DNA from: CAWAQA01 sp963784065
GTDB taxonomy: Bacteria; Acidobacteriota; Vicinamibacteria; Vicinamibacterales; UBA2999
Assembly: GCA_963784065.1 (NCBI GenBank)
Contig: CAWAQA010000002.1
Coordinates: forward strand, 310,001 to 374,000
Direction: 5' to 3'
DNA length: 64,000 bases
This document shows, in pieces, positions 10,174-19,413 of this stretch. Positions within the stretch are counted from its first letter, which is position 1. Each line of letters opens with the position of its first letter. The notes below the pieces were generated by a model. It ran no database searches and was not told the origin of the DNA. It worked only from the letters and a program-made list of their open reading frames with translations. The position numbers and the translations under genes were made by a program.

Positions 10174-11087
10174 TGCTGCGCCGCTGGCTTCCCATCGCGG
10201 CTCTGGCTGGGCTCCTCGCGGCGGTGGTGGGGCTGCAGATGGTGCACGATGCGATGCCCCTCGCGCCGCCGGCGACGCCCACCGGGATGCTGTATCTGCG
10301 CTCGCCGGCAGCGGCTCGACGTCTTGCGCTGAGCTACGATGCGCTGGCCGCCGATCTCTACTGGCTTCGCGCCATCCAGCACTACGGCGGCACGAAGCTC
10401 TCGACCGGGCCGGACAAGAGTTACGATCAGCTCTATCCGCTCCTCGATCTGACCACGTCGCTCGATCCGCGCTTCGACATCGCCTACCGGTTCGGCGCGA
10501 TCTTCCTCTCGGAGCGTCCACCGAATGGCCCCGGCCGTCCCGATCTGGCCGTCGCGCTGCTGCGCAAGGGGCTCGAGGCGCAGCCGCAACGATGGCAATT
10601 CGCGCAGGACATCGGCTTCGTTCAGTACTGGTGGCTGCACGATTACAAGCAGGCCGCGGACTGGTTCAATCGCGCCGCCGCGGTCCCCGGAGCACCGGAC
10701 TGGCTGAAGCCGCTCGCCGCCATTACGCTGGCCCAGGGCGGCAACAGGGCCTCTTCGCGGCGAATGTGGGAGGAGATCCGGAGCCAGGCCGACCACGACT
10801 GGTTGCGCACGCAGGCTGAGATACGCCTGCAGCAATTCGACGCGATCGACCACATCGACATCCTTCGGCGCGCCGCCGCCGCCTACGAACTCCGTTTCAA
10901 CTCGCCGCCTCGAACGTGGCAGGACCTGGTTGGCGCTGGCTATCTCCGAGTCCCGCCGGTCGATCCAGCGGGCTATGTCTACGTCATCGACGCCGCCCGC
11001 GGCGTGATCGAGCCCAACCCGCTTTCCCCGCTCAACCCGCTCCCGCTCGAGCCGGCCACGATCGACCGTGCCCCCGCCGCTCGATGA
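10173..11087 (+). CDS. TPR-like membrane-anchored protein of the pil locus (PilG-like)
   Basis: 304-residue protein with one N-terminal hydrophobic segment (residues ~5-22). A mainly helical tetratricopeptide-like domain follows, with Trp and Tyr at helix positions (for example YYxxLxW-like 'ADLYWLRAIQHYGG' and 'DYKQAADWFNRAAAVPG'). The C-terminus is Pro-rich (NPLSPLNPLPLEP). It starts at the ATG overlapping the permease stop and ends in an overlap with pilD. No enzymatic motif is visible. By position it is the likely counterpart of Myxococcus PilG, a partner of the PilH/PilI ABC transporter; that assignment is from gene order, not sequence identity. Confidence 0.7.
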   Translation: MLRRWLPIAALAGLLAAVVGLQMVHDAMPLAPPATPTGMLYLRSPAAARRLALSYDALAADLYWLRAIQHYGGTKLSTGPDKSYDQLYPLLDLTTSLDPRFDIAYRFGAIFLSERPPNGPGRPDLAVALLRKGLEAQPQRWQFAQDIGFVQYWWLHDYKQAADWFNRAAAVPGAPDWLKPLAAITLAQGGNRASSRRMWEEIRSQADHDWLRTQAEIRLQQFDAIDHIDILRRAAAAYELRFNSPPRTWQDLVGAGYLRVPPVDPAGYVYVIDAARGVIEPNPLSPLNPLPLEPATIDRAPAAR

Positions 11088-11862
11088 ACACGGAACAGCT
11101 GACGCTCATCGTGCTCGCGCTCGTCGGCGCCTGCAGTCGGCAGCTTCCTCAACGTGTGTATCTACCGGCTGCCGCGCCGGGAGTCGCTCGTCTGGCCGGC
11201 GTCGCACTGCACGTCGTGCGGCCGCACGCTGGCGTGGTACGAGAACGTCCCGATCGTCGGGCTGGCTCGCCCTGCGGGGCCGTTGCCGCACCTGCGGCGA
11301 GCGGATCTCGCATCGTCTACCCGATCGTCGAAGCTGGTGACCGCCGTCGTCTTCGTATGCGGCTACCTGATTTACGGATGGACGCCGCTGCTCGCCGCGC
11401 GGCTCCTCTTCGCGTGCGCGATGATCGTGCTCTTCGTCATCGATCTCCAGCACCAGATCCTGCCGAACGTCATCACGCGTGCCCGGCATCGTCATCGGGT
11501 TCGTCCTGAGCGTCTTCCTGCCGCCCGGATGGCTTTCGTCGCTGCTCGGCATCGTCCTCGGTGGCGGCGTGCTGTTCGCCATCATGGAGGGCTACGCGCG
11601 GGCGCGCGGGTTCGAAGGGCTCGGGATGGGCGACGTGAAGATGCTGGCGATGATTGGTGCGTTCCTCGGCTGGCAGCTGATGCTGCTGACGCTGGTGCTC
11701 GCCTCATTCGCCGGTTCGGTTGTTGGAATTGGCCTGATGGCGACCGCGCGCGGGGGGATGAAGACCGCGCTCCCGTTCGGAACCTTCCTGGCCGTGGGCG
11801 CGCTGGTCGCCGCGGTGGGCGGTGACGCCATCCTCACCTGGTACGCGTCGTTCTACCGATGA
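11084..11862 (+). CDS. pilD: PilD prepilin peptidase/N-methyltransferase (about five frame breaks)
   Basis: Inner-membrane aspartic peptidase that cleaves prepilins at Gly|Phe and methylates the new N-terminus. The fragments in successive frames are VGSFLNVCIYRLP, CTSCGRTLAWYENVPIVG, WLALRGRCRTCGE (the two CxxC zinc-type pairs), VIDLQHQILPN (first catalytic Asp) and GLGMGDVKMLAMIGAFLG (second catalytic Asp, GxGD). Together they give the complete family architecture of about 258 residues. Frame changes are needed near 11134, 11265, 11310, 11335 and 11482, all in the +1 direction. So many in a gene needed by the prepilins around it argue for sequence errors rather than decay. Confidence 0.85.
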
Positions 11863-13260
11863 CGCGAGTCGGGCTACGCGCTCATCGGCCTGACGGTGAT
11901 CGTGGCGGTCCTGGCCGCGATCATCGCGTTCGCGCTGCTGCGGTTCGTGGCCGCCGTTCACGACGCGCGCAGCGGCAGGCGCGCGGGCGGCGCGGAAACG
12001 GCGTTGCTGTCGGCGGCGCTTCAGGAGGCCGTCACCAAGCTGAAGGCGCAGGAGCAGGCGATGAGCGCCCGCGCGCGAAGCCTCCGAGCAGTTGAGCGGC
12101 CAGATCGTGGACAGCCTCACATCGGGCCTGCTCGTGGTCGAGCGGAGCGGGCGCGTCGAGATCCTGAACCTCGCGGGCCGGCGCATGCTCGGCGTGTCAC
12201 GCGGTGCGGCTGCTTCCGACTATCACGAGCTCCTCGCGTCCGCGCCGCCGCTCGTCAACGTCGATCGCCGAGTCGCTGGCGACGGGCCGCGCCATCGTGC
12301 GTCGCGCGTTGCAGATGCCCGAGACGCTTCCCGTCTCGCACCTCGGCGTCACGGTGTCGCCGCTGAGCAGAACCGGGAACACGGAGACCGGAGCCGGGAA
12401 CGAAGGGGGAGCGGAGAGTGGCTTCGCCGGCATCATCTGCCTTTTCGCCGACCTCACCAACGTCGTCGCGCTCGAAGAGCAATTGCGCTTGAAGGATACG
12501 CTGGCGCGGCTCGGCGAGCTGACGGCCGGCATCGCGCACGAGTTTCGCAACGGGCTCGCCACGATCCACGGCTACAGCCGCCTGATCGATCCCGATGCCC
12601 TCCCCGTGCAGTACCAAGCCGTACCTCGAGGGAATCCGGCAGGAGACCGAAGCCCTGGGCAAGGTGGTCACGAACTTCCTGAATTTCGCGCGGCCGGAGC
12701 AGGTCGTGTTCACGCTCGTGGACCTCGGCGTGATTGCCGGCCGGGCGGCCGACGACATCCGTCACGAGCTTCCCGCGAACACGACGATCACGACGACCGG
12801 GGACTTCGGCGCGATCCAGGGTGACGACGTGGTGCTGCGGCAGATGTTCAGCAACCTGGTGCGGAATGCCGTCGAAGCGTGCAGCGGTGCCGGCATTGCG
12901 CCGTCCATCGTCATCTCGGGGGAGGTGGACATGGACCAGCGGACCTGCCGGGTCGTGGTGTCGGACAACGGTCCGGGCATCCGTGAGGCGAATCGCACCC
13001 GCATCTTCCAGCCCTTTTTCACGACGCGCGCCCAGGGCACGGGCCTCGGCCTGGCCATCGTCCAGAAGGTGGTGGTGACGCACGGGGGCCGGATCGTGGC
13101 CGACTCGTCTCACGCTGGCGGGGCGAGCTTCGAAATGACCTTCCCCCTCGCCGACGCGCTGACGCACGAGCGCCTAGAACGCTTTCCAGGTGAACTGGTT
13201 CATCGTGAAGTTCCCCGGGATCGGATGACTGGTCGCCAGGTTTCGGTCGTAGTGGATTGA
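11859..13260 (+). CDS. PAS-containing sensor histidine kinase (about four frame breaks)
   Basis: Follows pilD with an ATGA overlap. Reconstructed order: one N-terminal membrane helix (ALIGLTVIVAVLAAIIAFAL), a coiled coil, a PAS-like domain (IVDSLTSGLLVVERSGRVEI), an H-box GIAHEFRNGLATIHG, an N-box (RQMFSNLVRNAVEA), a G1 box (VSDNGPGI) and a G2 box (GTGLGLAIVQKV). Frame breaks near 11870, 12085, 12258 and 12610 are all apparent one-base gains. As read the frame stops at 13260, running 86 bases under the convergent pilX-like gene; one more gain would give a stop at 13175-13177. A low-complexity stretch (12371-12418) lies in the PAS region. The partner may be the sigma-54 regulator at 24775. Confidence 0.8.
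12371..12418. repeat. Purine-rich low-complexity stretch inside a histidine kinase gene
   Basis: Degenerate repeats of 'accgggaacacggagaccgg' type lie within the kinase frame and encode a Gly/Glu/Thr/Asn-rich loop (RTGNTETGAGNEGGAESG). It looks like a single arm of the palindromic elements seen between genes, here tolerated in-frame in a surface loop. Confidence 0.45.
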
Positions 13261-14648
13261 GGCGCCGCCGGCCGCCGTCAGCCGCTTCAACACGACCGCG
13301 CCGTAGAAATCAGATTGGCCGGTGAACTTCCCGGTGGCGTTCGGTGCATACACGAGCGCCGACGTTTCGGCGCCGCCTGCGATGTCGATGTCGCCGGGAC
13401 CACCGTAACGGAACTGGAGGAGGGCGGGATCGTAGGTCGTATTACTGATGCCGTTGCCGGTGATCTTCACAACCGTCTCGCCCTCCGTGATTCCCTGGCC
13501 GGCGATGTGGAAGATCACCGGACCGGAATCGATGATGATCTTCGAATTGGCATTCATGCTGAAGCTGTTGATGGCATAGGTGCCGGCGTTCAGGTGCAGC
13601 TCCGCGTGACTGCCGATGTCCACGTTTCCCATGGTGACCACGTTGCCGGCAGGAGTGATGGTGGCGCCATTCGGGCTGCTTGCGCACTGGTTAACGCCAG
13701 CGGGGCAGCCGGTGCCCTTGCCAAACGCCGTCGCACCGGTGGGCGGCAGGGGGTTCGGGGCGGGCGGGGTCGTGAAGGAAATCGGCTGGGGGAGCTCCAC
13801 GAGCCCATTCTGGGGTGCGTCGCCGGCCGTTGCCGCGGTGACGTTGTTGACGTTGCAGGCTCCGACTCCCGAACGGGGCGTTGAGAGGGTTCCCCAAATC
13901 TTGGTCGGATTGCCCACGTCACTGAGGTTGCCATTCGTGCCGACGTCTGCACCCCAGGCGTCCGGCGCGGGCGGCGTGCCCGGTACCACCGTCTTCGAAT
14001 CATAGCTGTCGGTGGTGGCGCCGCCCGCGAACGACAGCGAGTTACATCCGTTGAACGTCGAGAAGGCGGCGTACCGGTACGCGGGGACCATCTGCCGGTC
14101 AATGACCGCCGACACTTCCACTTCAGCCGAACCCGCACCGGGCAGCGTACCGACGCCAGTGATTTCCCACGTCTGCGTGGTGACGGGAAGGCCTGTGTAG
14201 ACGTCCGCTACCTGCCGCATCGAGAGCAGCGTGGCGCGCGCCCGGTATCCCACCAGTCCGCCTGTACGTCGAGTGCTCCCTGGGTGGCCGCCGCAAACGC
14301 GTCGCGAACCGCGGCCACGGGGTAGTTCGAGGCCACATCCGCGATGCTGGAGAGCACGACCGGCTGGCCGTTGGCGACGAGTCTCACCGGGGTGACCGTC
14401 ATATCGTACGCGTTGATGGGATCGGCAGCCGATCCGGGCGGCACGTACGCGAACATCAGATGGTTCGCCGCCACGTGCACTCCGGATTCAGCCCCGTACC
14501 GCCCCTGCGACATCGTCTTGTAATTCAGGCTGGAGAGCGTCTCGGTCCTCGCCACGAACATCAGCGACGAGCCGATGAGCGACAGGATGAGCGTCATAAA
14601 GAGGGCGGCGACGAGCGCGATGCCACGTTCACCTGATCGTGTCGTCAT
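13174..14648 (-). CDS. PilX-like pilus assembly protein of minor-pilin module 1 (one frame break)
   Basis: Last gene of a four-gene minus-strand operon. It starts at 14648 with MTTRSGERGIALVAALFMTL, the PilX N-terminal type: a short basic leader, one hydrophobic helix and an ARTE.LSSLNYK.MSQGRYGAESG segment. A frame break near 14245 (a two-base GC gain or one-base loss in a gcgcgcg run) leads to a long beta-rich, Gly/Asn-rich C-terminal domain. That domain has repeated short strand motifs (NVDIGSHAELHLNAGTYAI, DIDIAGGAETSALVYAPNAT). About 490 residues in total. Such two-part proteins are common in minor-pilin operons of this kind. The gene ends convergent with the kinase. Confidence 0.75.
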
Positions 14649-14659
14649 GGTTACCCTTG

Positions 14660-15589
14660 TCACGGCAGCAGGAGCTCGGTGGCCGGAGGAAGTTCCTGCA
14701 CCCGATCCGTGTATCCAAGGCTTGCCATCTGCCACACGTTGAAGACGTTTCGCGGCGAGACGTTGAGGAGCGCCTTGGTCTCGCTCTGGAACTGGCCCGT
14801 GATCGGGTCCCGGTCCTGGGTCCTCACGGTCAGCGTGATGGCGACGCCGACGACGAATGTGGCGCCGTTGACCACTTTCTGCTGATAGGTGAAGCACGGC
14901 GTCCCATCCGGGTTCGCAAGGAGATTGTCGAGCAGCACCTGTTCTGTCGTGGGCGCCGGCTTGACGCCGGCGTCATACGGCACGGGATTTCGATACAGCC
15001 TGCCCGTGTTCAGATCGCAGGTGTACTCGACGTAGACCATGTTGCCGTCGGCGTTGACGTCGCCCACGATCTTCAGCACTGTCCCGGTGGACCCATTGGC
15101 CATGGTTGTCGGGACCACGCCGGCCGCGAAGCCGCCCCTGACCGACAGCGGCGCATTCGGGCCCGGGTGCGGCTTCGTGAAGTTGGCGGTGATTTCGCTG
15201 GTGGCGGAGTTCACCGCCGTGAGCTGCACCGTTTCCTGGTTGTCGCCGATGTCGACGACCAGGTACTCGTCCTGGAACATGCCTGCGGTCGAGCTCACCG
15301 CGACCGTCGCCATCCCTGGGGCAGCCACCGCGGCCCCGAGGACCGCCGGATTCGGCAGCGACACACGACCGGCCTGGCCCACCTCCTGCTGCAGGAGTTC
15401 GGTCGCGTTGCGCACACCGGAGTGCATCTCGGTCCGGTTCGATACGATGTCGTTGATGCGTCCGAGGCCGAGCATCCCCTGGAGGACCACACCGGAAACG
15501 ACCATGAGTATCAGGATCGAGATCATGAGCTCGATCAGCGTGAATCCGCTGTCGCCGTGATGTTCCGGGCGCGCAGTCATGGTCTCCAT
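14660..15589 (-). CDS. PilW-like minor pilin, module 1
   Basis: 309-residue prepilin-like protein with cleavage motif G|FTLIELMISILILMVVSG, including the conserved Glu5. A large soluble domain follows with a repeated beta-strand pattern and two distant cysteines (YTCDLN, GTPCFTY). The size fits PilW/GspJ-type minor pilins. It lies between the pilV-like and pilX-like genes of the module with short gaps on either side. The start MET-MTARPEHHGDSG gives a 15-residue leader; a start at the second Met would give 12. Confidence 0.85.
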   Translation of the reverse strand: METMTARPEHHGDSGFTLIELMISILILMVVSGVVLQGMLGLGRINDIVSNRTEMHSGVRNATELLQQEVGQAGRVSLPNPAVLGAAVAAPGMATVAVSSTAGMFQDEYLVVDIGDNQETVQLTAVNSATSEITANFTKPHPGPNAPLSVRGGFAAGVVPTTMANGSTGTVLKIVGDVNADGNMVYVEYTCDLNTGRLYRNPVPYDAGVKPAPTTEQVLLDNLLANPDGTPCFTYQQKVVNGATFVVGVAITLTVRTQDRDPITGQFQSETKALLNVSPRNVFNVWQMASLGYTDRVQELPPATELLLP

Positions 15590-15600
15590 GGCACGTGTTC

Positions 15601-16131
15601 TCAGAAGGGAGCGGTCTTGAGCACGGCCACCGTGGCGCGGGGAGGTCCACCGCTTCCCGCAGCGGCCGCACTCCTGACTACTACCGTGACGGTGATCTGT
15701 TTCAGGTTCAGGTTCGCTGGTTGCGGAAGCGTGACCGACCAGGCCCGCTTGTAGGACCAGCCTTCGGGCGCGGCGGCTCCGACGGAGGGCACCAGCGTCC
15801 CGGCAGCGTCGAGGTAGTCGACATACAACGCCACGGGGGCGTCGGGATCGGCGCTGCCGCCGATCGTGAGGCCGCTGCCGCCAGCGTCGGTCGCCGGGAA
15901 TACCCGCGTGTCAGTCGTCGAGTCGCCGAACGACAGCACCATCAGTTGTTCGAGCTTGTCCTGCGCGTACTCGACGGTCCGCGCGAGCAGGTGCCCCTGA
16001 TTTTCGGTCGCGTTCATCGCAATCATCCCGAGCGGCAACACGCCAGTCGCGACGACGAGCAGGAGACCGAGCGCGACCATCGTCTCGATCAGCGTGAAAC
16101 CGCCTTCTCGAGTCACTGCTGCTCCAGCCAT
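15601..16131 (-). CDS. PilV-like minor pilin, module 1
   Basis: 176-residue prepilin with motif G|FTLIETMVALGLLLVVATG. The ATG at 16131 is preferred to the upstream one at 16158 because it gives a normal ten-residue leader (MAGAAVTREG) and overlaps the preceding fimT-like stop by 19 bases, typical of coupled pilin operons. The soluble part has the short beta-rich layout of PilV/GspI proteins. Confidence 0.85.
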   Translation of the reverse strand: MAGAAVTREGGFTLIETMVALGLLLVVATGVLPLGMIAMNATENQGHLLARTVEYAQDKLEQLMVLSFGDSTTDTRVFPATDAGGSGLTIGGSADPDAPVALYVDYLDAAGTLVPSVGAAAPEGWSYKRAWSVTLPQPANLNLKQITVTVVVRSAAAAGSGGPPRATVAVLKTAPF

Positions 16132-16712
16132 GCTGCGGTGTGGTTCGGCGACCACCACATTCGGATGAGCGGAGTGGCGGTGACGGTGATGGCGTAAACG
16201 CCAGTCTCACTCGTCAGGTACACCGCATTCCCTCCCGTCGGCGCCCCGGCACCGTCCACCGGGATTCCCCGGGAATTGAAGACGATGCATGTCGTGTCGG
16301 GTATGTTCGCGCCGTCGTCATCGGTGCAGGGCGGCGACAAGGCGATGGCCACCTGCGTATCCGGCGGAGGGGTGGCAAGCGTACCGAAACCAAAGGCGAC
16401 GCCGCTCGAGGTCTGCGTCACGCCGCCGTCGGTGACCCAGGTTAGTTCAGCCTTGTCCCACGTCTGCATCGAGTACGCATTGCCGGCGAGATCGACGAAC
16501 AGCCGCGCGCGTGAGAAGCGGGCCGCGGCCCGCATCTTTGCCAATGCAACCAGGTTGGACACGGACTGTCCATCACCCCGGAAACGGTGCGCCGCCAATG
16601 AGCTTCCGGTCGCAGGCAGTGCCATGGCCGACACGAGGCCGATGACGAGGACGGTGACCATCAGGTCAATCAGGGAGAACCCGTCGTCGCGATGAAGGTG
16701 CGTCGTGCACAT
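16113..16712 (-). CDS. FimT/GspH-like minor pilin, module 1, with Asp at position +5
   Basis: First gene of the minus-strand module. The sequence D-D-G|F-S-L-I-D-L-M-V shows the prepilin cleavage site, but the residue at mature position 5 is Asp, not Glu. The GspH-like domain (FRGDGQSVSNLVALAKMRAA, later VFNSRGIPV) has a two-cysteine loop (SPPCTDDDGANIPDTTC). The ATG at 16712 is preferred over the GTG at 16721 because a GGAG site lies 8 bases upstream of it. Position 5 normally pairs with the neighbouring subunit's N-terminus during assembly, so Asp may alter docking. Confidence 0.83.
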   Translation of the reverse strand: MCTTHLHRDDGFSLIDLMVTVLVIGLVSAMALPATGSSLAAHRFRGDGQSVSNLVALAKMRAAARFSRARLFVDLAGNAYSMQTWDKAELTWVTDGGVTQTSSGVAFGFGTLATPPPDTQVAIALSPPCTDDDGANIPDTTCIVFNSRGIPVDGAGAPTGGNAVYLTSETGVYAITVTATPLIRMWWSPNHTAAWLEQQ

Positions 16713-17041
16713 CTGGCCCACTCCAACGCAATCGTCATTCCAGCAGAGCTTGGTCCCCGGACTTCAGATTCATCAGCGTTTCTGAGGGTGCATCGGCTCG
16801 GCGCGCCCGGCCTGTGCCAGAACGTCACACTCGATCACGGAACTCACCTGAAGGACCGGGGGACATGGCCGGGCGGCGGCTTCAGGCGCGGATTACCTTT
16901 CGGTGATCGACAAAACCAATCTGAACGCCACCGCGGCCGGTGCGGCGCCCCACCTGGCGTAAGTGTCTGAAAAACTGTGGCTTAACGTGCAACCCGCACC
17001 AGTTTCGTGCTGGCCCCTCCCTTGCCCTGATGAGGTCGTCC
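16713..17041. promoter_or_regulatory. Divergent promoter region between minor-pilin modules 1 and 2
   Basis: About 330 bases separate the two divergent operons, with no gene. Each side has a sequence with the sigma-54 signature GG-N10-GC: minus strand TGGAATGACGATTGC (16728-16742) and plus strand TGGCCCCTCCCTTGCC (17011-17026). Both lie so close to the start codons that the mRNAs would be almost leaderless, so they may be chance matches. I see no clear -35/-10 pair. Confidence 0.35.
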
Positions 17042-17620
17042 ATGACACTCCCACGTGCGGCGCAGTCGGAGCAGGGCTTCACCCTCGTCGAAATGATGAT
17101 GAGCGTGATGCTCATCGGCATTCTCGGGTCCATGGCGATCTTCGAGATTGGCGCGGCTCGGCCCGGCATGGTTGCCGATGGTGCGATGCGGACGGTCATG
17201 GGCCAGTTGAACCTGGCGCGGGAGACCGCCGTCGCGCAGCGCCGGCAGATCGACCTCGTCTTCGACGCGGACAAACACGTGCTGCGGCTCTTCAAGAAGG
17301 ACGTGCCGCCGGCCACCGGGACAACGCTCATGGCGGAGACGCCGTTCGAAGGCGGCGTGCAGTTCGACATGCCCGACGTCCTCTCCGAGGACACGCCCGA
17401 CAAATTCGGCAAAGGGTCTCCCATCGCGTTCGGGTCCGCCCAGGCGATCTCGTTCAACAGCGACGGCCTGCTCGTGGACGGATCGGGCACCACGATCAAC
17501 GGCACGGTGTTTCTCATGCTCCCGCACGTCGACGAATCGCTGCGCGCGGTGACGGTGCTCGGTTCGGTGGGGCGCGTTCGTGGCTATCGATGGAACGGCA
17601 AGGCGTGGACGCGGGCGTAA
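17042..17620 (+). CDS. FimT/GspH-like minor pilin, module 2
   Basis: 192-residue prepilin. The leader MTLPRAAQSEQG is followed by |FTLVEMMMSVMLIGILGS with Glu5. The soluble part carries the GspH pattern (DGAMRTVMGQLNLARETAVAQRR, SFNSDGLLVDGSGTT). ATG 17042 is chosen over ATG 17030 because gagg at 17032-17035 gives it a spaced ribosome-binding site. It opens the plus-strand operon of four pilin-like genes. Confidence 0.86.
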   Translation: MTLPRAAQSEQGFTLVEMMMSVMLIGILGSMAIFEIGAARPGMVADGAMRTVMGQLNLARETAVAQRRQIDLVFDADKHVLRLFKKDVPPATGTTLMAETPFEGGVQFDMPDVLSEDTPDKFGKGSPIAFGSAQAISFNSDGLLVDGSGTTINGTVFLMLPHVDESLRAVTVLGSVGRVRGYRWNGKAWTRA

Positions 17621-17622
17621 TC

Positions 17623-18168
17623 ATGCACACACAGCTTCGATCCGAATCGGGCATCTCCCTCATCGAGACGATGATCGCCATGCTCGTCCTGACGGTCGGC
17701 GCGATCGGGATGGCGGCCATGTTTCTCCAGGGCATGCGGACAACGGCGAGCTCTCCGAGCGAACTGGTGGCCACGCAGAAGGCGGCTGAGGCGATCGAGA
17801 GCGTCTTCAGCGCGCGTGATTCGCACACGATCACGTGGAACGAGCTGCGCAATACGGATCAGGGCATTTTCGTGAAGAACCCGCAGCCGATGATGGTGGC
17901 GGGCACTGACGGGATTCTCGGCACCGCCGACGACGGCAAGGTCGGGAACGCGACTGGCGTGCTCGAGAGCGTTGTCCTGCCGGGACCCGATCAGGATCTG
18001 TCGAAGACCGCCGACAACAAGACGGAGACGCTGCGAGGGTTCACGCGCGAGATTCGCATTTCCGACGTGACCGACGACCTGCGCCTCATCACCGTCATCA
18101 TCGAGTATCCCGCCGGCGCAACGACGCAGACCTACACGTTGACGGCCTACATCTCCGCGATCGCGTGA
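17623..18168 (+). CDS. PilV-like minor pilin, module 2
   Basis: 181-residue protein starting 2 bases after the preceding stop. The leader MHTQLRSESG precedes |ISLIETMIAMLVLTVGAIGMAA, so the mature protein would begin with Ile rather than Phe while keeping Glu5. The body (SPSELVATQKAAEAIESVFSARD) fits the PilV modification-protein family. It is followed after 12 bases by the pilW-like gene. Confidence 0.85.
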   Translation: MHTQLRSESGISLIETMIAMLVLTVGAIGMAAMFLQGMRTTASSPSELVATQKAAEAIESVFSARDSHTITWNELRNTDQGIFVKNPQPMMVAGTDGILGTADDGKVGNATGVLESVVLPGPDQDLSKTADNKTETLRGFTREIRISDVTDDLRLITVIIEYPAGATTQTYTLTAYISAIA

Positions 18169-18180
18169 GACAGGACTGAC

Positions 18181-19329
18181 ATGGGTACCCGTACCTCGGA
18201 AAGCGGCTTCACGCTCGTCGAGCTGATGATTGCGTCGATGATCACCCTGGTGGTCATGGGCGTGGCGTTCTCGACGTTCCGGGACGCCCTCGCGCTGAAC
18301 GACGCCGTCGTCCAGATCGGCGACTCCAGCCAGAACCTGCGCGCCGGCACGAACCAGCTGGTGCGCGACCTGCTCCAGGCGGGACGCAATATCCCCACCG
18401 GCGGCATCGGGATTCCCTCGGGACCGAATGCGACGGCGATCAAGCGTCCGGGTCCGCCGGAGAGCGGATATTTCTTCAAGAACGACGACGAGGACTCGAC
18501 GACGCTCACCGCGATTACGACCGGAGCCGGCCTCGGCCCGACGATCAGCGGCAGGGCGACGGACATCGTCACGATTCTCATGGACGACCCGTACCTCGAC
18601 GAGCTGAAGCTCTATCCGTCCAACGCCGCCGATGAGGGTGACGATCGCGCGATCCTGGCAGCAGACGGCCTGTCCTTCGACGTCGGCACGCAGAAGATGT
18701 CCTGGATCATCGGCGACAAGACGAATGCGATCGCGCCGATCGCCAAGGGCGACATCATCTATTTCGCCAATTCGAGCGGTACGACGCTGCAGGTGGTCAC
18801 GGCGGTGAACGGGTCGAAGGTGTTGTTCGAGCCGAACAAGGACCTGTTCAACCTGAACCAGCCGAACGCGGGCGCCGGATCGATTACCGAGATCCTCCCC
18901 GATCCCTGCGGGACCATCAAGACCTGCCTCGCCGGTACGAAGATCCGCCGGGTGATGATGTACACGTACTACGTTCACGAAGAGACGGCGGGCATTCCGC
19001 GCCTGATGCGCAAGATGAACCACGCCGAGGCGCAGGCGCTCGCGGGCGTCATCGAGGATCTGGACCTCAGCTACGACCTCGTGGACGGCACGCAGAACCC
19101 GACCAACATCAAGGACCTCCCTCACGCCGCGACGGTGGACGGCGTGAACGTGACCTACAGCGCGAACCAGATTCGCAAGGTCAACGTGCACGTGGGCGTG
19201 CGGTCCGAAGTGATATCGGTCAGGGCCAACGACTACCTCCGCAACCACCTCTCGACGGTGATCAGCCTTCGTAACCTGGCGTACGTGGACCGGTACGACA
19301 CCGCCGAAGAGGAAGACATAGACCACTAG
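18181..19329 (+). CDS. PilW-like minor pilin, module 2
   Basis: 382-residue prepilin: leader MGTRTSESG, then |FTLVELMIASMITLVVMG with Glu5, followed by a large soluble domain. The two cysteines (DPCGTIKTCLAG) are close together. The segment SSQNLRAGTNQLVRDLLQAGRNI is typical of PilW proteins, which keep a long helical spine after the membrane helix. The reading frame is intact. Confidence 0.86.
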   Translation: MGTRTSESGFTLVELMIASMITLVVMGVAFSTFRDALALNDAVVQIGDSSQNLRAGTNQLVRDLLQAGRNIPTGGIGIPSGPNATAIKRPGPPESGYFFKNDDEDSTTLTAITTGAGLGPTISGRATDIVTILMDDPYLDELKLYPSNAADEGDDRAILAADGLSFDVGTQKMSWIIGDKTNAIAPIAKGDIIYFANSSGTTLQVVTAVNGSKVLFEPNKDLFNLNQPNAGAGSITEILPDPCGTIKTCLAGTKIRRVMMYTYYVHEETAGIPRLMRKMNHAEAQALAGVIEDLDLSYDLVDGTQNPTNIKDLPHAATVDGVNVTYSANQIRKVNVHVGVRSEVISVRANDYLRNHLSTVISLRNLAYVDRYDTAEEEDIDH

Positions 19330-19413
19330 GGCTCCGAAGCCGCCACGATGCGGGAGCCCGGCCCGGTAGTCAGATTCTCGGAAGAGACAGGCCACGAGGG
19401 CTCGAGGTTTCAC

